The notes under the pieces were generated by a model. That model saw only the letters and a list, made by a program, of their open reading frames with translations. It was not told the origin of the DNA and ran no database searches. A program made the translations under genes and the position numbers. This document shows, piece after piece, positions 1 to 11,792 of a stretch of DNA of 64,000 bases. Position 1 is the stretch's first letter; every line of letters starts with the position of its first letter. Origin of the DNA: Heterodera schachtii (lineage: Eukaryota; Nematoda; Chromadorea; Rhabditida; Heteroderidae); the NCBI GenBank assembly GCA_023374025.1, contig SIJG01000004.1, positions 124,001-188,000 of the forward strand, written 5' to 3'.

Positions 1-1000
1 CGAGACAGTGAACAGTTCGGCATTCCATGGGCCCACAATGTGTGCCCTGTCCACTGCTCTGATTTTGACTGCGTATTCTGTTCCCGACAAAAGCCCGGTG
101 ATGCTAGCGGATGGTTGTGCCACAGTTTGACGATGGACGTCGAACTGCTGACTGCCAAGCCCACGAAGTTCGATTTGGTACTCGCCGATGGAGCCGCACT
201 CAGGCGGTTGCCAAGCCTAAGGGGGGGGGGGGGGGGGGGGGGGATGAATGGAATAGGGGAACGGAATGAGCGGATTGATCAAACGACTACTGATCAGAGA
301 GAACTGATTATCTGATCGATCGATCGTCGAAAGGCATGGCTTACCAATGCCACGCTGAATTGTGCCCTTTCCTTCACGTCCACGTCGCCCGGTTCAGAGA
401 TTTCGTCCGGTTCGCATTTTATGCTGACAATTTCGTTGCGGGCGCGGATTTCCGGCGTCTCCACCAGAACTTCGCCCTTATCGCCAAGCACTTTGATGCG
501 TACAAAATAGGAAATGCCGGTGGGTAACTTTGGAATCTGAGAGGAAAGAGGGGGAGGGAATCTGTGCCATTGAGTGATCATTCACTAATTATCAATGAAT
601 CATTCCAATTATAATTAGCAATCACTGCCCATCACACACTGATTAATCATGAAATTGCCAATGCTTTGTTTACTTTTTCTCCCCATGCCTTGTCCATTTG
701 TCCCTCTTTATCCCTTTATCCTCCACTGCCTTTTGTTTGTTTTGTCATGCGATATCCCCCCCCCCCCTCTTTCCCTTCTGTCCCCCCCCCCTTTTCACCT
801 GTACTCTGTACTGGTGGTTTGGTCCTTTGTATGGGATCATTCCCGAGTGCACATTCCATTGGGACTCCTTCTCGGCCCTATATTCGACGATGAATCCGCG
901 AATGGATGAGTCCGGGTGGTCTCCGCTTTGAATGCCTTCCCATTCCACTGTTAACAACGATTCGGTGGTGGCGCGCCGATGTCGAAGGGAAAGGGAATCT
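1..1000 (-). CDS. Fibronectin type III domain protein, internal exons (partial)
   Basis: Three consecutive exons are readable on the minus strand: about 1000-799 (5' edge uncertain; reads TVEWEGIQSG and RGFIVEYRAE), 536-345 (IPKLPTGISYFVRI, then VETPEIRARNEIVSIKC) and 216 down to the window edge (AWQPPECGSIGEYQIELRG, then LLSGTEYAVKIRAVD). The W.PP start, the G-Y-x-I/V-E strand and the L-x-x-x-T-x-Y-x-V-x-I-R strand are classic FN3 features, giving parts of two tandem FN3 domains. Introns join as CAG|GTGAAA...CTCAG and TTG|GTAAGC...CTTAG with the frame kept. A poly-G run of over 20 lies just inside the second intron. Such domains occur in cell-adhesion molecules and receptor tyrosine phosphatases; neither end of the protein is visible, so no family is assigned. 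Confidence 0.75.
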
Positions 1001-4000
1001 GATCAATGGGGGGATCAATTAATGAATGGATTTGGCTGATGGTTAGTGTCTGTGTTTCTGATCACTGATCGGCACTGATTTGGCCCTCATTTAAAAAAAA
1101 TTCCAATTCAAAATACCAATTTGTGGCAATAAATCGACCGATTGTTGAGCTCGAATTTGGTAAATGGCACTGTTTGGAAGATGAAGGGAAGGGCAAATGA
1201 AATGGGCAAGTAAAAGGTGAAGAAGAATGGGCCAAAATCGCAACAAATCGAGCCTTAGCCGAAGGCGACTTTGTCCTGCCGACGATGGACTCATTCTGCG
1301 GATGCCAACGGAGTCGGGCAAAGTCTGCTTTTTTAAATTAAAACCTTAATAAAATAATGAAAAAAGATGAATTTGGCAATGGAACCTCAAAAAAGGGGGG
1401 AAGGGAATGTGGGGACGGAAAGGGGGAGGAGGGGAAGGGGAAGGGGAAGGGGGGGGGGGGGGGGAAAGGAGGGGGAAAGGGGAGGGCGGGGGACTGTTTG
1501 TGGTGGGTGGGACTATGGTGAGAGTGGTCGAGTTTGTGGGGTTTGGCTGAGTAAAACTACCAACTGGTTCCCCCGTGCGGGGGGTGGTGGGGAGGGGAGA
1601 GTAGGTGTTATTTGGCGGGGGCCTAATGGACATAAGCGAAAGTATTGGGATGGCTGGCGGCAAAGGCCCTCAGGCAATGGCCGACGTCAATTTGGGAAAA
1701 GGCATCACAGCAGCGGAAGGGAAAGCCCAACGTGGAGACGGGAAGATTTGGAAGGACAAAGCGATTGGAAGATGGGCGAAGTGGCGGAGGGAATGGGCGG
1801 AAGAGCGGAAGAATGGGCTGGGAAATGGGGGAAGGGCGAGGGGGGGGGAGGGGGGGGGGGGGGGGGGGGGGAAGTGGGGGAATTGTATGACGGTTTAAAG
1901 GAGGGGAGGGGGAGCGGGGTGTTGCATTTGTAATGGAAGGGAGGGAGGAAGAAGCTGCTAATCGGCGGCCGGATGGAAGCAAATGGAAATGGAGGGAATG
2001 GAAGGGGAAGGGAAGGCAAATTGGCATAAAAATGAACAACCGATCAGCAGCAGCTAACTCATTTTACGAATCAAAGGAGAAAAATTAGGAAAGGAAGGAA
2101 ATGAAAAGTAACACAAAAAAAACAAACAACAGTTCCAGCCGATAATGACGGGAAAGAAAGGTGTAAAAAGGGAGGGAATTGAGGGTTTCCCGTCCAATCT
2201 GTGGGCATTCGGTCCCCTCCCCCCCCCCCCTCCCCCCATTCATCCAAATGTGTCACCCCCCCCCCCCAATGCGTTTGTTGCCTTCCCCCCCCCCCCTCCT
2301 CAGCCCCTTCCCTTTTCCTGCTGAAGTGCACTTGGCTGTTTCTGCTCCTTCATTTATGCGTTCATACGACATGCACAAACCCCTCCCCGACATGCAAAAA
2401 GTGACCGGAGGTGCAAATGAAAAATTGCGCCATCGGCGGGGAGGCGACAGTCAGTCAGTCTTTGATAAAAACAAATATTATGAAAAGAGAGGGGAGGAAA
2501 GAAGGAAGGAGAGGGAGGAGGGGGAGGAAGAAGAGAAAGTGTTTGTGGACAGAGGGAAGGGAGGGGAAAGAGGGGAAAGACCGGATGGGATGGGATACAC
2601 ACATTCATTTGGTTCATCGACAGATAGAGACGGAGAAGGGAGGGGAGAGGGGCGGGAGTGGGCCCCTCCTCCCCCCTCGTCTCCTTGTTCCCGGGAAAGT
2701 GCGACGAGCAAGCAGATCAGGCTGAAGTGTGGCTGGGATGTGTTGGACACGGCAACAGCAAATGCGGGAGTCATTTGTATGAGAGATCTTTGGCTCTCAA
2801 GTATCCTCCGCCGCAGAAGCGCGGGAAGGGGAAAGGAAGACAATTAACGGGCCATGGGCTAACGGCGGGAGGGGTGGGGCCGCGGGGTGCGCATTATGGG
2901 GGGGGGGGGGGGTGCGAACTTAGGAGGACGGAGCGGAGATGTGGAGGAATTGATAAAGTGGTGAGGGCAACGGCGGGGGGGGGGGGGGGAATTGCGGCGC
3001 AAAGAAGTCGGAATTAAGGTCATCCGCCGACGTGGGACCGATGCTCAAGATCCACCCGCCCAATGTGGGAAATCACCCCGCAATCAATCCATTGATTAGT
3101 CATCCCCCGGGGGTATGTCCACCCACCCGCAGCAAAAGCAAAAGCAAACCACCCATAATAATCACTGATGACGAAGACGTGGGCAGCAGCACAACCTGCT
3201 GCTGCGCTTGAGGGACATACAGCAAATAATGGGCGTATTTCTTCAATTTGCGGAAGAGTCAGTCGAGAAGGGCAAGGGGCGAAAGGAAAGGCGACAAAAT
3301 GGGGGAAAAGGGGGGGGGGGGGGGTCATTCAATCCAACTCAACCCCCCCCCCCCCGTCTCCCTTCCGCACCCCCCTCCCCCCCCCCCCCCCTCCCCCGTC
3401 CAACCCCAACAATCATTCCAATTCCAATTCATCAGCTCAAATTCGTCTGACAGTGCGGAACCGCCTTGAACGCCCCGCCTCGTCAATTGCGGTTCGGTTG
3501 TTCAGCCAATGAGTGAACGGAAGGAGGGAAATGGGGGACAGAGCAGACAAAAGGTGCGCATTGTAAAGTGATAGGGAAGGCCATGTAAAACGCGACATTC
3601 CTCGCCTCCCCCCCCCCCGCCAAATGTCCCTTTTACCCCTTCCCCCCCCCCCGCCCTCTTCCCTTTCTTCCGCTGTTGCCAATTAAATTTGGCCCATCGT
3701 ATTTTGGTTTGATTCAATTGGGGGACGGACAACGGAGTGAATACCCTCTCCCTCTCTCTCCCTCCCTTCCTCCCTCTCTTTGCTCTATCTTTGGTCTTTC
3801 TCTCTCTCTGTTTTATTATCCCTTTGGCTTTTTTTTTCTCTCTTTGCTCTCTCTCTTTGATCTTTCCCTCTCTCTCTCTTTGCTGTTGCATTTGTTTGTT
3901 CTTTTCTTTCTTCCTAATTTGACAATCCCTCCCTCCCTCTCTCTGTCCCTCTGTCCGTCCGTTCTTCGCCCCTCTCTCTCTCTCTCTCTCTGTGTAACTT

Positions 4001-4880
4001 TTGCCCATTTTCAAATGAATGAATTAATAAATGCGTTATTTTCTCCCTTCAACCCCAAACAATCGTCTAATGAGAATAAATTAATTTGTCGCTCATTTCT
4101 TTTCAAAGAATGCGCAGCCAAAAAAACAACAAAAAGAATCGCTAATGAATTGGAAAGGGAAGGGATGAGTCACCGTCCAAAAACGGCGGGGGGGGGGGGA
4201 GGGGGGGGAGCCGAACTGCTTGAAAACGGACCGACCCACCAAATGGCAGACACATGGTGCCATTTCGCAGTGTTTGCCTTTTTGACGAATCCCCCCCCCC
4301 CCAATTTTGTGGGGAAATGCCATCGCCGCCGCCGCCGTAGGAACAAAAAAGGACCCCCGCGGTGGGGAGGAGGAGACGCATTGGTGCTGCTGTTTTTGAC
4401 TTAATTGGCTCGTTGAAAGGGCGAATAATGGTCGGTCGGAAAAGCGCCAAATCGCCCCCCCCCCCAAAAAAAGGGGGATTTTTCTCCCATTTTTCTTCCC
4501 CCGCCCTCAAACTGGAATGAATCAATCGGAACGGTTTCCCACTTCGCTCGCCCCTCTGCCCTTCTTAGCCGCCATCAATTGCAAAGAGCCTTCGTTTAAC
4601 AGCAGGAAAAGCAACGCGCATTTGAGGGGGGCAAACCAAACAAACGACGGGGGGGGGGGGGACGGACTGCACCACTCGAACAGTCGCCGCCATCGCCCAC
4701 ACATTCCCTCCCCCCCCCCCTCGCCCAGTCAATTGGCCTGTTCTAGTCAATTAATCAAATCATTAATAAATTTCCGTGTTGCCCCCCCCCCCCTCTGTCG
4801 CCCATTTTTTCTCGCCATTTCCGCGCCCAAACAATTCGCACGCATTTATTTGTTTTGCGGAATGTTTAAACTTTAAAACC
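1001..4880. repeat. Gene-poor low-complexity DNA with poly-G/C tracts and a CT-rich tract
   Basis: No exon with family resemblance was found on either strand. The stretch carries G or C runs of about 10-20 (for example near 1450, 1850, 2220, 2900, 2980, 3310, 3340, 3605, 4190, 4290, 4650, 4785) and a CT-rich microsatellite block at about 3745-3990. Open frames here encode only G, R, P and S-rich peptides created by the homopolymers. It lies between the FN3 gene and the CIAO3 fragment and may contain introns of either. Confidence 0.6.
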
Positions 4881-5098
4881 GCCATCAATTTCTCTTAACA
4901 CAGCGCGACGTGCGAATTGTGTGGCCTTCGAAGTGAAGAAAAGTAAAGCGTTGGCTGAACGTACCAAACGTCAAACTTTCGAATGGAAATGATCGAATCC
5001 GATTTATTATTATTACTATTAAACAAATACAATTCTGCATAATAAAATTTTCACATTTTTTTACCATGAAAACAAAAACAAAACAAAAAAATGGAAGG

Positions 5099-5477
5099 TC
5101 AGAAGAATTCGACTTCCCCCGTGGTGACACAACCGCTGCACACCAAACAGTCGTCCAGCGTCACTTTAACCCTTTTGGCTGTTGCGGCGGAGGGGACGGA
5201 TTTGGCATGGATTCCGACCAATCGCTTGCCGACCACAGCCTTTTGGCCTTCCCCGTTTTGACGAAGTGGAAGAATGCATTTCTAAAAGAATATAATGTCA
5301 GCGACTTTCTCTTGGTCAGATTCCGAAATTTGATGTTTAATAATCCGCTAAAAAATGAAATTTCTGTGTGTTTTTTGGATTGTTCCGGTCAAAATATCAC
5401 AAAATTGCACTAACCTGACTTGGCTCGACGAAATCACTGACATTTTTGATGCGTACAATTCCACCGGGTTTTGACAT
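5099..5477 (-). pseudogene. CIAO3/NARFL (Nar1, OXY-4)-like N-terminal fragment
   Basis: Exon 1 (5477-5415) starts MSKPGGIVRIKNVSDF and ends VEPSQ at a GTTAGT donor; exon 2 (5281-5099) continues KCILPLRQNGEG, then KRVKVTLDDCLVCSGC and reaches TGA after CVTTGEVEFF. The D-F-x-x-P-S-Q-x-C start and the DC-x-x-C-S-G-C triple match the N-terminal [4Fe-4S] site of CIAO3/Nar1, the [FeFe]-hydrogenase-like subunit of the cytosolic iron-sulfur targeting complex; all four cysteines are present. Family members run to about 450-500 residues with further conserved cysteines. None of that was found between here and the FN3 exons. Either the gene is truncated or exon 2 uses a donor I cannot see and the rest lies elsewhere. 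Same strand as TRAPPC2L, 180 bp downstream of it. Confidence 0.7.
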
Positions 5478-5657
5478 TTTAGAGGCTGAAAATATCAGTC
5501 TTATTAAATTATGTAAAACTTTGTTTTCTGATAATATTAAGGTAATTTACAACCTCAATACGGTCAAGCGAAAGTGTGTAAAATGCTCAATAGAAATTAA
5601 TTAATATTTATTTGCAATAGTCTCTTTTCTGTGATCAATTACTGCTTTTCTGAACAG

Positions 5658-6311
5658 TCAAAAGGATGCAAGCAGTTCGTTAACCACGGCATCAATTTTA
5701 CTAAAAAGAGGGAATTTTAATTTAAAAAATGGTTAAGAAATGGGGGGGGGGGAGGAGAAACAACAATCCCAATTCAATTCACGTTCTCCAAAATAGCAGT
5801 GATTGCAAAAGGAGGTGATCACCTGGAATGCAACGAACTTCCAAAGGAATAAAACGGATTTGAAATGGCGCTGCAATATTTTGAGTGAATGTTTTTGAAA
5901 AAGAGCCGAATTTCGTGGTCTTTGAGAGTGCCCTCCTCCGCATCGATGACCAAAAGGAACTTCGTTCCGGTGTTTGTCAGATAAGCAAATGACTGAAATG
6001 TTAACAGAAATTTGGAATTGCAAAAGAATCAAAGGGACAAATGATCACCCGAAAGCGATCACTCAAAAGAAGTGCGCCGAGAAAATTCTCTTGTTGGTTG
6101 GCCTTGTTACCAGGGGAGTTCATTTTGTCCGCAACAATGTCACACGAACTGTGCAGGAAACGTTGGACTTCCAAGGGAGAAGCCGACATTCGATCTTTGA
6201 GGCGTAAATAGAGGAGGGCATCCTAAAAAGAGAGTTGGGAGCAATTAATGGTAATCGAACAAATAAACAAACACTCACATGCTTATCATAAATCGCCACG
6301 CAGAGAGCCAT
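5658..6311 (-). CDS. TRAPP complex subunit 2-like protein
   Basis: Four exons, 6311-6279, 6222-6049, 5992-5823 and 5700-5658, join in frame to a 139-residue protein, the usual length of TRAPPC2L. It begins MALCVAIYDKH, includes LLYLRLKDR and LGALLLSDRFRSFAYLTNTG, then KFLLVIDAEEGTLKDHEIR and ISNPFYSFGSSLHS, and ends IDAVVNELLASF. The short N-terminal strand, the NPF(Y) motif after a central helix and the closing amphipathic helix are the longin fold of the sedlin family. TRAPPC2L is a core subunit of TRAPP, a guanine-nucleotide exchange complex for Rab GTPases at the Golgi. Two donors are GTGATC. Same strand as fumarase upstream (295 bp gap). Confidence 0.88.
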
Positions 6312-6606
6312 TTGTGCTCGGCAAAGAACAAAACAAAGGAGGATTTGCTTTGAAACAGTGTCAAATGAATTAAGAAAAATGCCAAAAGTTAATTGTAAAT
6401 TGAGACAACAAAATGCATAAAAAAGTAAAATAGCATAATGTATATGAATCCGCTTTATAACTTTGCTAAAAGGAAAAAACACAAAAAATATTGACAGCGC
6501 TTTAAAAACTAATCAAAGCAAAAAAATTGCAAATAAAGGCACACTAAAATAAATTGCAGATAATTTTATCAGCAGATCACTATTGATTCACAGGATTCTG
6601 TCTGTT

Positions 6607-8841
6607 TTATTTGGGACTGATCATTTGCTCGGGTCGCACCCATTGATCGAACTGTTCGGCAGTAAGGAGCCCGGACTTGACAGCTTCCTCCTTAGGATTA
6701 GAGAATGGTAAGTAAATAAGGGTTGAAAAGAAAAACGAATCCGCAATTTTAAATTTTAAAACTCCCAATAAATGAAAAGTAAAATTATTTTCTTTGAAAA
6801 TGTGCCAATTTATAAATGGGTGAACTACCCTCATTAACCCGAAAATAACATTCACCTTCAAAGTCGTCCCGTTTTTGTGTGCCGTTTTTGCAATTTTCGC
6901 CGCGTTGTCATAGCCAATGTGCGGGTTCAGTGCCGTGACGAGCATTAACGAGTCGTTCAACAGTTTTTTTATGTTTTCTTCATTGGCAATTATTCCCATC
7001 ACACAATGTTTTGTGAACGATTCGGCAGCATCGGCCAACAAACGAACGGACTGAAGCACATTTCGGACGATCAACGGTTTGAATACGTTCAGCTCAAAGT
7101 GACCGTTTGACGCGCCGACAGTGACGGCAACCTTACGAAAGTGGGAAATTAGAGAAAAATGATCAGATTTGCGAACATTGGGACTCTAATCCCTTTTAAT
7201 TGTGTCGTTCCCGCTTTTCACCTGATTCCCGAATACTTGTGCAGCAACCATCGTTAGTGCTTCGCATTGTGTGGGATTCACTTTGCCAGGCATAATCGAA
7301 GAGCCCGGCTCATTCTCGGGAAGTGACAATTCGCCCAACCCGCAACGGGGGCCCGAGCCGAGAAAGCGAATGTCATTTGCAATTTTCATAAGCGAAGTCG
7401 CCACCACGTTAAGCGCGCCATGAACCTAATCCCAAGAAAAAATAAATAAAAACTTAATTACCGAAAAAACACCTCGACGAGGGCGTCATGAGCAGCCAAT
7501 GCTTCGAATTTGTTTGGTGCCGTTTTGAAGGGCAAACCCGTCAACTCAGCCAATTTGCTAAACACGACAAATGTACAAATTTGATTTTTGTTCGCTTTTT
7601 CATTTTTATTGTCAGTAATTCGTCAAGATAACACAATGATGAAATCACGAAGATAAAATTTTAAACTTTTTTCATTTATCTTAAGCGCTGAAAAAATGAA
7701 AAAATTTGACAAAGCGGCCCAAATCAAATTACTAATACTCCCGAATAATGTTGCTCAATTATTCGCTTTTGCTTATTATACCTTGCCACCTTTTCCGCAA
7801 ATCCCTTTCGCGTGTTCAGTCCCGTCCCTACGGCCGTTCCTCCGGCGGCCAATTCGTACAGTCGGCCAAGCGTTGCGTCCACACGCGAAATTCCGTTTCC
7901 AATTTGAGTGACATAAGCACTGAATTCCTGGCCCAAAGTCAGCGGAACCGCGTCTTGTGTATGGGTACGGCCGATTTTGATGATGTGCTCAAATTCCTTT
8001 GACTTTTTCGACAATTCGTCGTGGAGCAAACGCAGCGAAGGCAAAAGACGAGTGTTTATCTCAACGGCCACCGCGACATGCATTGCAGTTGGAAAAGTGT
8101 CATTGCTCGATTGGGACATATTAACGTGGTCATTCGGATGGACGGGAGTCTGAAAAATTTGCCGACTTTTGCCGGTTAAAATTTGAAAATCATTGGGTTT
8201 ACACCTTCGAGCCAAGTACGCCTCCGAGGATTTCAATTGCTCTGTTCGAGATGACTTCGTTCACATTCATGTTGGACTGAGTCCCACTTCCAGTTTGCCA
8301 AATAACAAGCGGAAAATGCTCATCCAATTTGCCAGAAATAACGTCATCTAAAAATAGAAGTTTTTCACAATAATGTCGCCAATCTTCAACGAAAGTGCAA
8401 ATTTACCCGCAGCTTCACAAATCGCCGCTGCCACTTTAGAGTCCAATCCAAAATCTTGGTTAACTGTTGCTGCAGCCTTCTTAAGATAGCCAAATGCATG
8501 AATAACGGGCAAAGGCATTCTCTCCTCGGGTCCTCCGATTTTGAAGAATTGCATCGATCTAAATAAAGGTCCATTTTGTTGTTATTTTTCTTATTTTTGG
8601 ATCTTTTACCTTGCCGTTTGAGCTCCATAATAGCGATCAGAAGGAACACTAAAAACAAAGCGAAGAGTAATGAATTGTTTATTCTACCTAAGTAAAATTT
8701 AATTCGAAATTACCGTAGTTCACCAAAAGTGTCGCGTTCAACGCGGAAATTGTCAGAATTCATTTTTACCACCGAATTGTGAAAGAATGACAAACGAAAT
8801 TGACAAAGTTTCGTCGGACCAAGAAATGATTTTACAAGCAT
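6607..8841 (-). CDS. fum-1: Fumarate hydratase, class II (mitochondrial and probable cytosolic forms)
   Basis: Nine exons (8841-8714, 8648-8610, 8558-8407, 8347-8205, 8149-7782, 7557-7473, 7425-7222, 7131-6856, 6690-6607) encode 492 residues. The enzyme interconverts fumarate and malate. Diagnostic stretches are [54 protein letters not shown] and the fumarate-lyase signature [15 protein letters not shown] with the catalytic-loop serine. The first ATG (8841) gives a 26-residue leader, [20 protein letters not shown] and so on, with basic and no acidic residues, as for mitochondrial import; a second in-frame ATG at 8763 starts [17 protein letters not shown], the usual start of the mature or cytosolic enzyme. 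Exons 8 and 9 use AAG acceptors. The protein is complete with no missing active-site motif seen. Confidence 0.95.
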
Positions 8842-9138
8842 AACACAGCAAATGCAAAACAATTGTTGAAAGAGACGGAAGAAAGACTTTCAAATGGATT
8901 TAATTCTAAATTTATCAAATCAAAAAAAGAATGCGAAAAAACCCAAAAAAAACGAACAATTAAGAAAATATTTTCGCAATTTTCTTTAGTTTAATTTAAT
9001 TTTGTGGCAAATAAATTTTTAGTTTATTTAAAAAAAAATTTTCCGATTCAATTACTTAAATTAGCTACTAATTAGTAAATCTATTGTTTTATTTACACTT
9101 TCATAAAAAACAGCTTTGTTACATAAAAGCGTATTCGG

Positions 9139-9540
9139 TACTTGTGGGTTTTGTGTCAACAAAAAATTTATATTTATTAAATTTATTCGAAATATAAAAA
9201 GTTGTTACTATAGATTTCGGTGTCGTAGAATTCGAATTTGATATCCATTCCGAACCCCGGACACGAATTCGAACAAAAAGTCGAAAATCCAAATTTTTAA
9301 AATTTACTCCTAATTATAATTATCAGCGAAAAAATTAATATGTTTGGCGGCATATAAGCAACGGTGTTTCGCAATTGGTCATTAAATGCATCGACATTTG
9401 AACAAACAAAATGGGCATGCAAAACGACAACGGCAATATAATTTCTTGCGCTGATAATGATAATTAGGAGTAAATTTTAAAAATTTGGATTTTCGACTTT
9501 TTGTTCGAATTCGTGTCCGGGGTTCGGAATTTTTAAAACA
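9139..9540. repeat. Palindromic (foldback) repeat element, copy A
   Basis: Inverted arms at about 9247-9332 and 9447-9530 are near-perfect reverse complements (attccgaaccccgg ... ccggggttcggaat). They flank a centre containing ATGGGCATGCAAAACGACAA. The left flank starts GGTACTTGTG. A second, inverted, copy lies at 12190-12890. No coding capacity is seen. Confidence 0.75.
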
Positions 9541-9926
9541 AAAAAATTCATTTAATATATTTTTCTTTCTCTTCTCTCCTTAGCTTCTCTCGAATTTTTA
9601 CGCAAAAAAAAAGAGTATTTTTGTGAGTTTTTTTGGGGTAAACTAAAACAAAAAAAACCAGAATATAGTGTCCGACGTGACGGTAGACTCCTCGAGGGAG
9701 ATTTTGGAAAATATTATGCGATTTATTCACAGCCACTTATAGTATGTAAGGTACAGTAAGTAAGGGCATACCATCAGTTAAATATTCTTTTTTTCTTTAT
9801 TTGTTCCACATTTTAAAACAGTTTTTTTTTTGTTTTCTCAAAAATTTATCATGACATTTTCCAGGTGTAGGTGTTTTCGGGGTCGCTGACCAATGAATAT
9901 AAATATAACATGTCTGAGTAATTCCG

Positions 9927-10670
9927 TACTGTTCGGGCCAGGACGTTTTCGTACCGCCATTTTCGTACCGCCGTTTTCGTACCGCCGTTTTCGTACCGCC
10001 GTTTTCGTACCGGAGACGTTTTCGTACCGCCGTTTTCGTACCAGTGGATATGCAAAAAAAATTGCATTTATATTATTTTTTTTTATCTAAGTAATTACTA
10101 GGGCTGGGAATTTAAGTCAAATGACTTTTTTTTTCGCTAACTCTAAATGGAGGAGTTTGACTTTTTGAGGCAAAATTTGATTTTAGTGAAGAACATGCCG
10201 AAAAATACAAAGAAAATTCCGAAAAATAATATTCGATCGATAAAAATGCAATGAAACCTGGCTGAATTTTTCTTAATTGTTGGAAGAATCTCTTAATGTT
10301 TTGACAATTTAGCTTTTATTAACTACAAAATGAACCAGCCAATGTCAATCCCGAGAACATTGACAATTTTCTCGCCGGTATTTCCCGAAACTATGAGATG
10401 CGACCTTATTTGTCCCGGAATTTTGTTATTTTTGTTAAATTTATGAATTTTCTACATTATATTTTATGAATGGGATTCTTAAGTTATTCAAATCGAATCT
10501 GACGCTTGTACAAGAACTCGTACGAAAACGTCCCCGGTACGAAAACGGCGGTACGAAAACGTCCACGGTACGAAAACGGCGGTACGAAAACGTCCACGGT
10601 ACGAAAACGGCGGTACGAAAACGGCGGTACGAAAATGGCGGTACGAAAACGACCCTGACCGTTCGGTAGA
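9927..10670. mobile_element. Foldback element with terminal arrays of a 14-bp repeat
   Basis: The left end (TACTGTTCGGGCCAGG) is followed by tandem copies of GTTTTCGTACCGCC to about 10042. The right end carries the reverse-complement array (GGCGGTACGAAAAC units) from about 10511 to 10650 and closes with a matching inverted end (CCTGACCGTTCGGTA). About 470 bp of non-coding AT-rich DNA lies between. Long inverted termini made of tandem short repeats are the structure of foldback-type transposons. No transposase frame is present, so it would be non-autonomous. Confidence 0.7.
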
Positions 10671-10904
10671 CACCATTTGAATATGTGTGGCATTATGTTT
10701 ATGTAATTTCCCCCTCCACACATTCATTGTTGACCCCTCATAAATTTTTGCATAAATACCCCTCCTTTTCCTTCCTTCATTCACTTCTGTTCGCTTTGTC
10801 ATTTTCTCACTTCTTCCTCTGTGACCCCATTTCCAATCAACATTTAATTTATTGTTCGCTTCTCAGAACTTTAAGTGTCAAAATTCCGTTTCAGCTTATC
10901 AATA

Positions 10905-11792
10905 ATGGAGAGCAACAGAGAATTAATCTTGTATCGCGCCAAGCTAGCGGATCAAGCCGTTCGTTACTACGACATGGCACAGTTGATGAAGAAGGTGGTG
11001 TTCATTGTAGCTTAAAGTAACAATTATATCTCTTTTACCTTTCCCATTTCAGGTGGTTGAGATGGACAACGTCTTGAACGAAGAGGAGCGGAACATGCTG
11101 TCGATTGCGTACAAAGCTGTCATCCGTCCACTTCGCTTCGCGTTGCGGGAGATCTCTCCGATCGAATGGACGCAGGATGGGACGGAAAAGCAGCTGAAAA
11201 TGCTCAAGCGATATCGCGAAAAGTTGGTCAAGGAGTTGCACGACACATGCAACGAACTCGTGGTGAGAGGATGGTGGACCAATTTATCAATTTTAAAATT
11301 CACTTTTAAGGAATTATTGGACAATTTGATCCCGAGGGCCCACGACCCCGAAGTGAAGGTGTTCTACTTAAAGATGAAGGCTGACGTCTACCGTTACATG
11401 GCGGCGGAGGCAATCAGTGGCGTTGTGGACAAGTCGCGCCAAGCATACCAAGAAGCGTACGACATAGCCAAGGACAAACTACGACCAGCAAATGCTACAC
11501 GACTTGGGCTCGGACTGAACTTCTGCATCTTCTACTACGACAATTTGGACATGGAAGAAAACGCAATCGATTTCGCCAAAAAGGCTAGGGAATTAACAAT
11601 TTTTATTGGAATTCAATTAAACCTTTTCAGGTTCTTGAGGACGCAAATTCTGATGAACGTGGTGGCGCATGCAATGAATCTGAGGACTTGAAAAAGCAGC
11701 TGCGAGAACACATCGAACGTTGGGAGGAGAAGGCCAGCAACAAGAAGCACAAAGATGACAACGAAGCGTCGAGTAGATCCTGTGTCCTCTGA
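10905..11792 (+). CDS. 14-3-3 family protein with divergent C-terminal helix
   Basis: Exons 10905-10994, 11053-11262, 11311-11583 and 11631-11792 give 244 residues, the normal 14-3-3 length. The protein is a dimeric phospho-Ser/Thr adaptor. Seen: RNMLSIAYKAVIRPLR (first family signature and the phosphate-binding Lys and Arg), YLKMKADVYRYMAAEA (Arg-Tyr of the phosphate pocket) and LGLGLNFCIFYYDN (conserved Asn). The last exon reads VLEDANSDERGG and SEDLKKQLREHIERWEEK where most 14-3-3 proteins have the very conserved Y-K-D-S-T-L-I-M-Q-L-L-R-D-N-L-T-L-W helix. By eye the Asn that holds the bound peptide is His and a groove Leu is Gln. It ends SSRSCVL. Exon 3 uses an AAG acceptor and intron 3 appears to be GC-AG (AAG|GCTAGG). 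A client-restricted or altered-specificity paralogue is possible. Confidence 0.88.

Noticed and set aside
1367..1933. Long open frame encoding Gly/Arg-rich peptide
   Set aside because: Created by poly-G tracts; no start context, splice logic or family resemblance, and frames on both strands are equally open.
3676..4404. Plus-strand open frame of 242 codons
   Set aside because: Mostly translated CT microsatellite (Leu/Ser/Pro repeats).
11770..11792. Prenylation (CaaX) signal at the 14-3-3 C-terminus
   Set aside because: The end is SCVL with cysteine third from the end, not fourth, so it is not a CaaX box.
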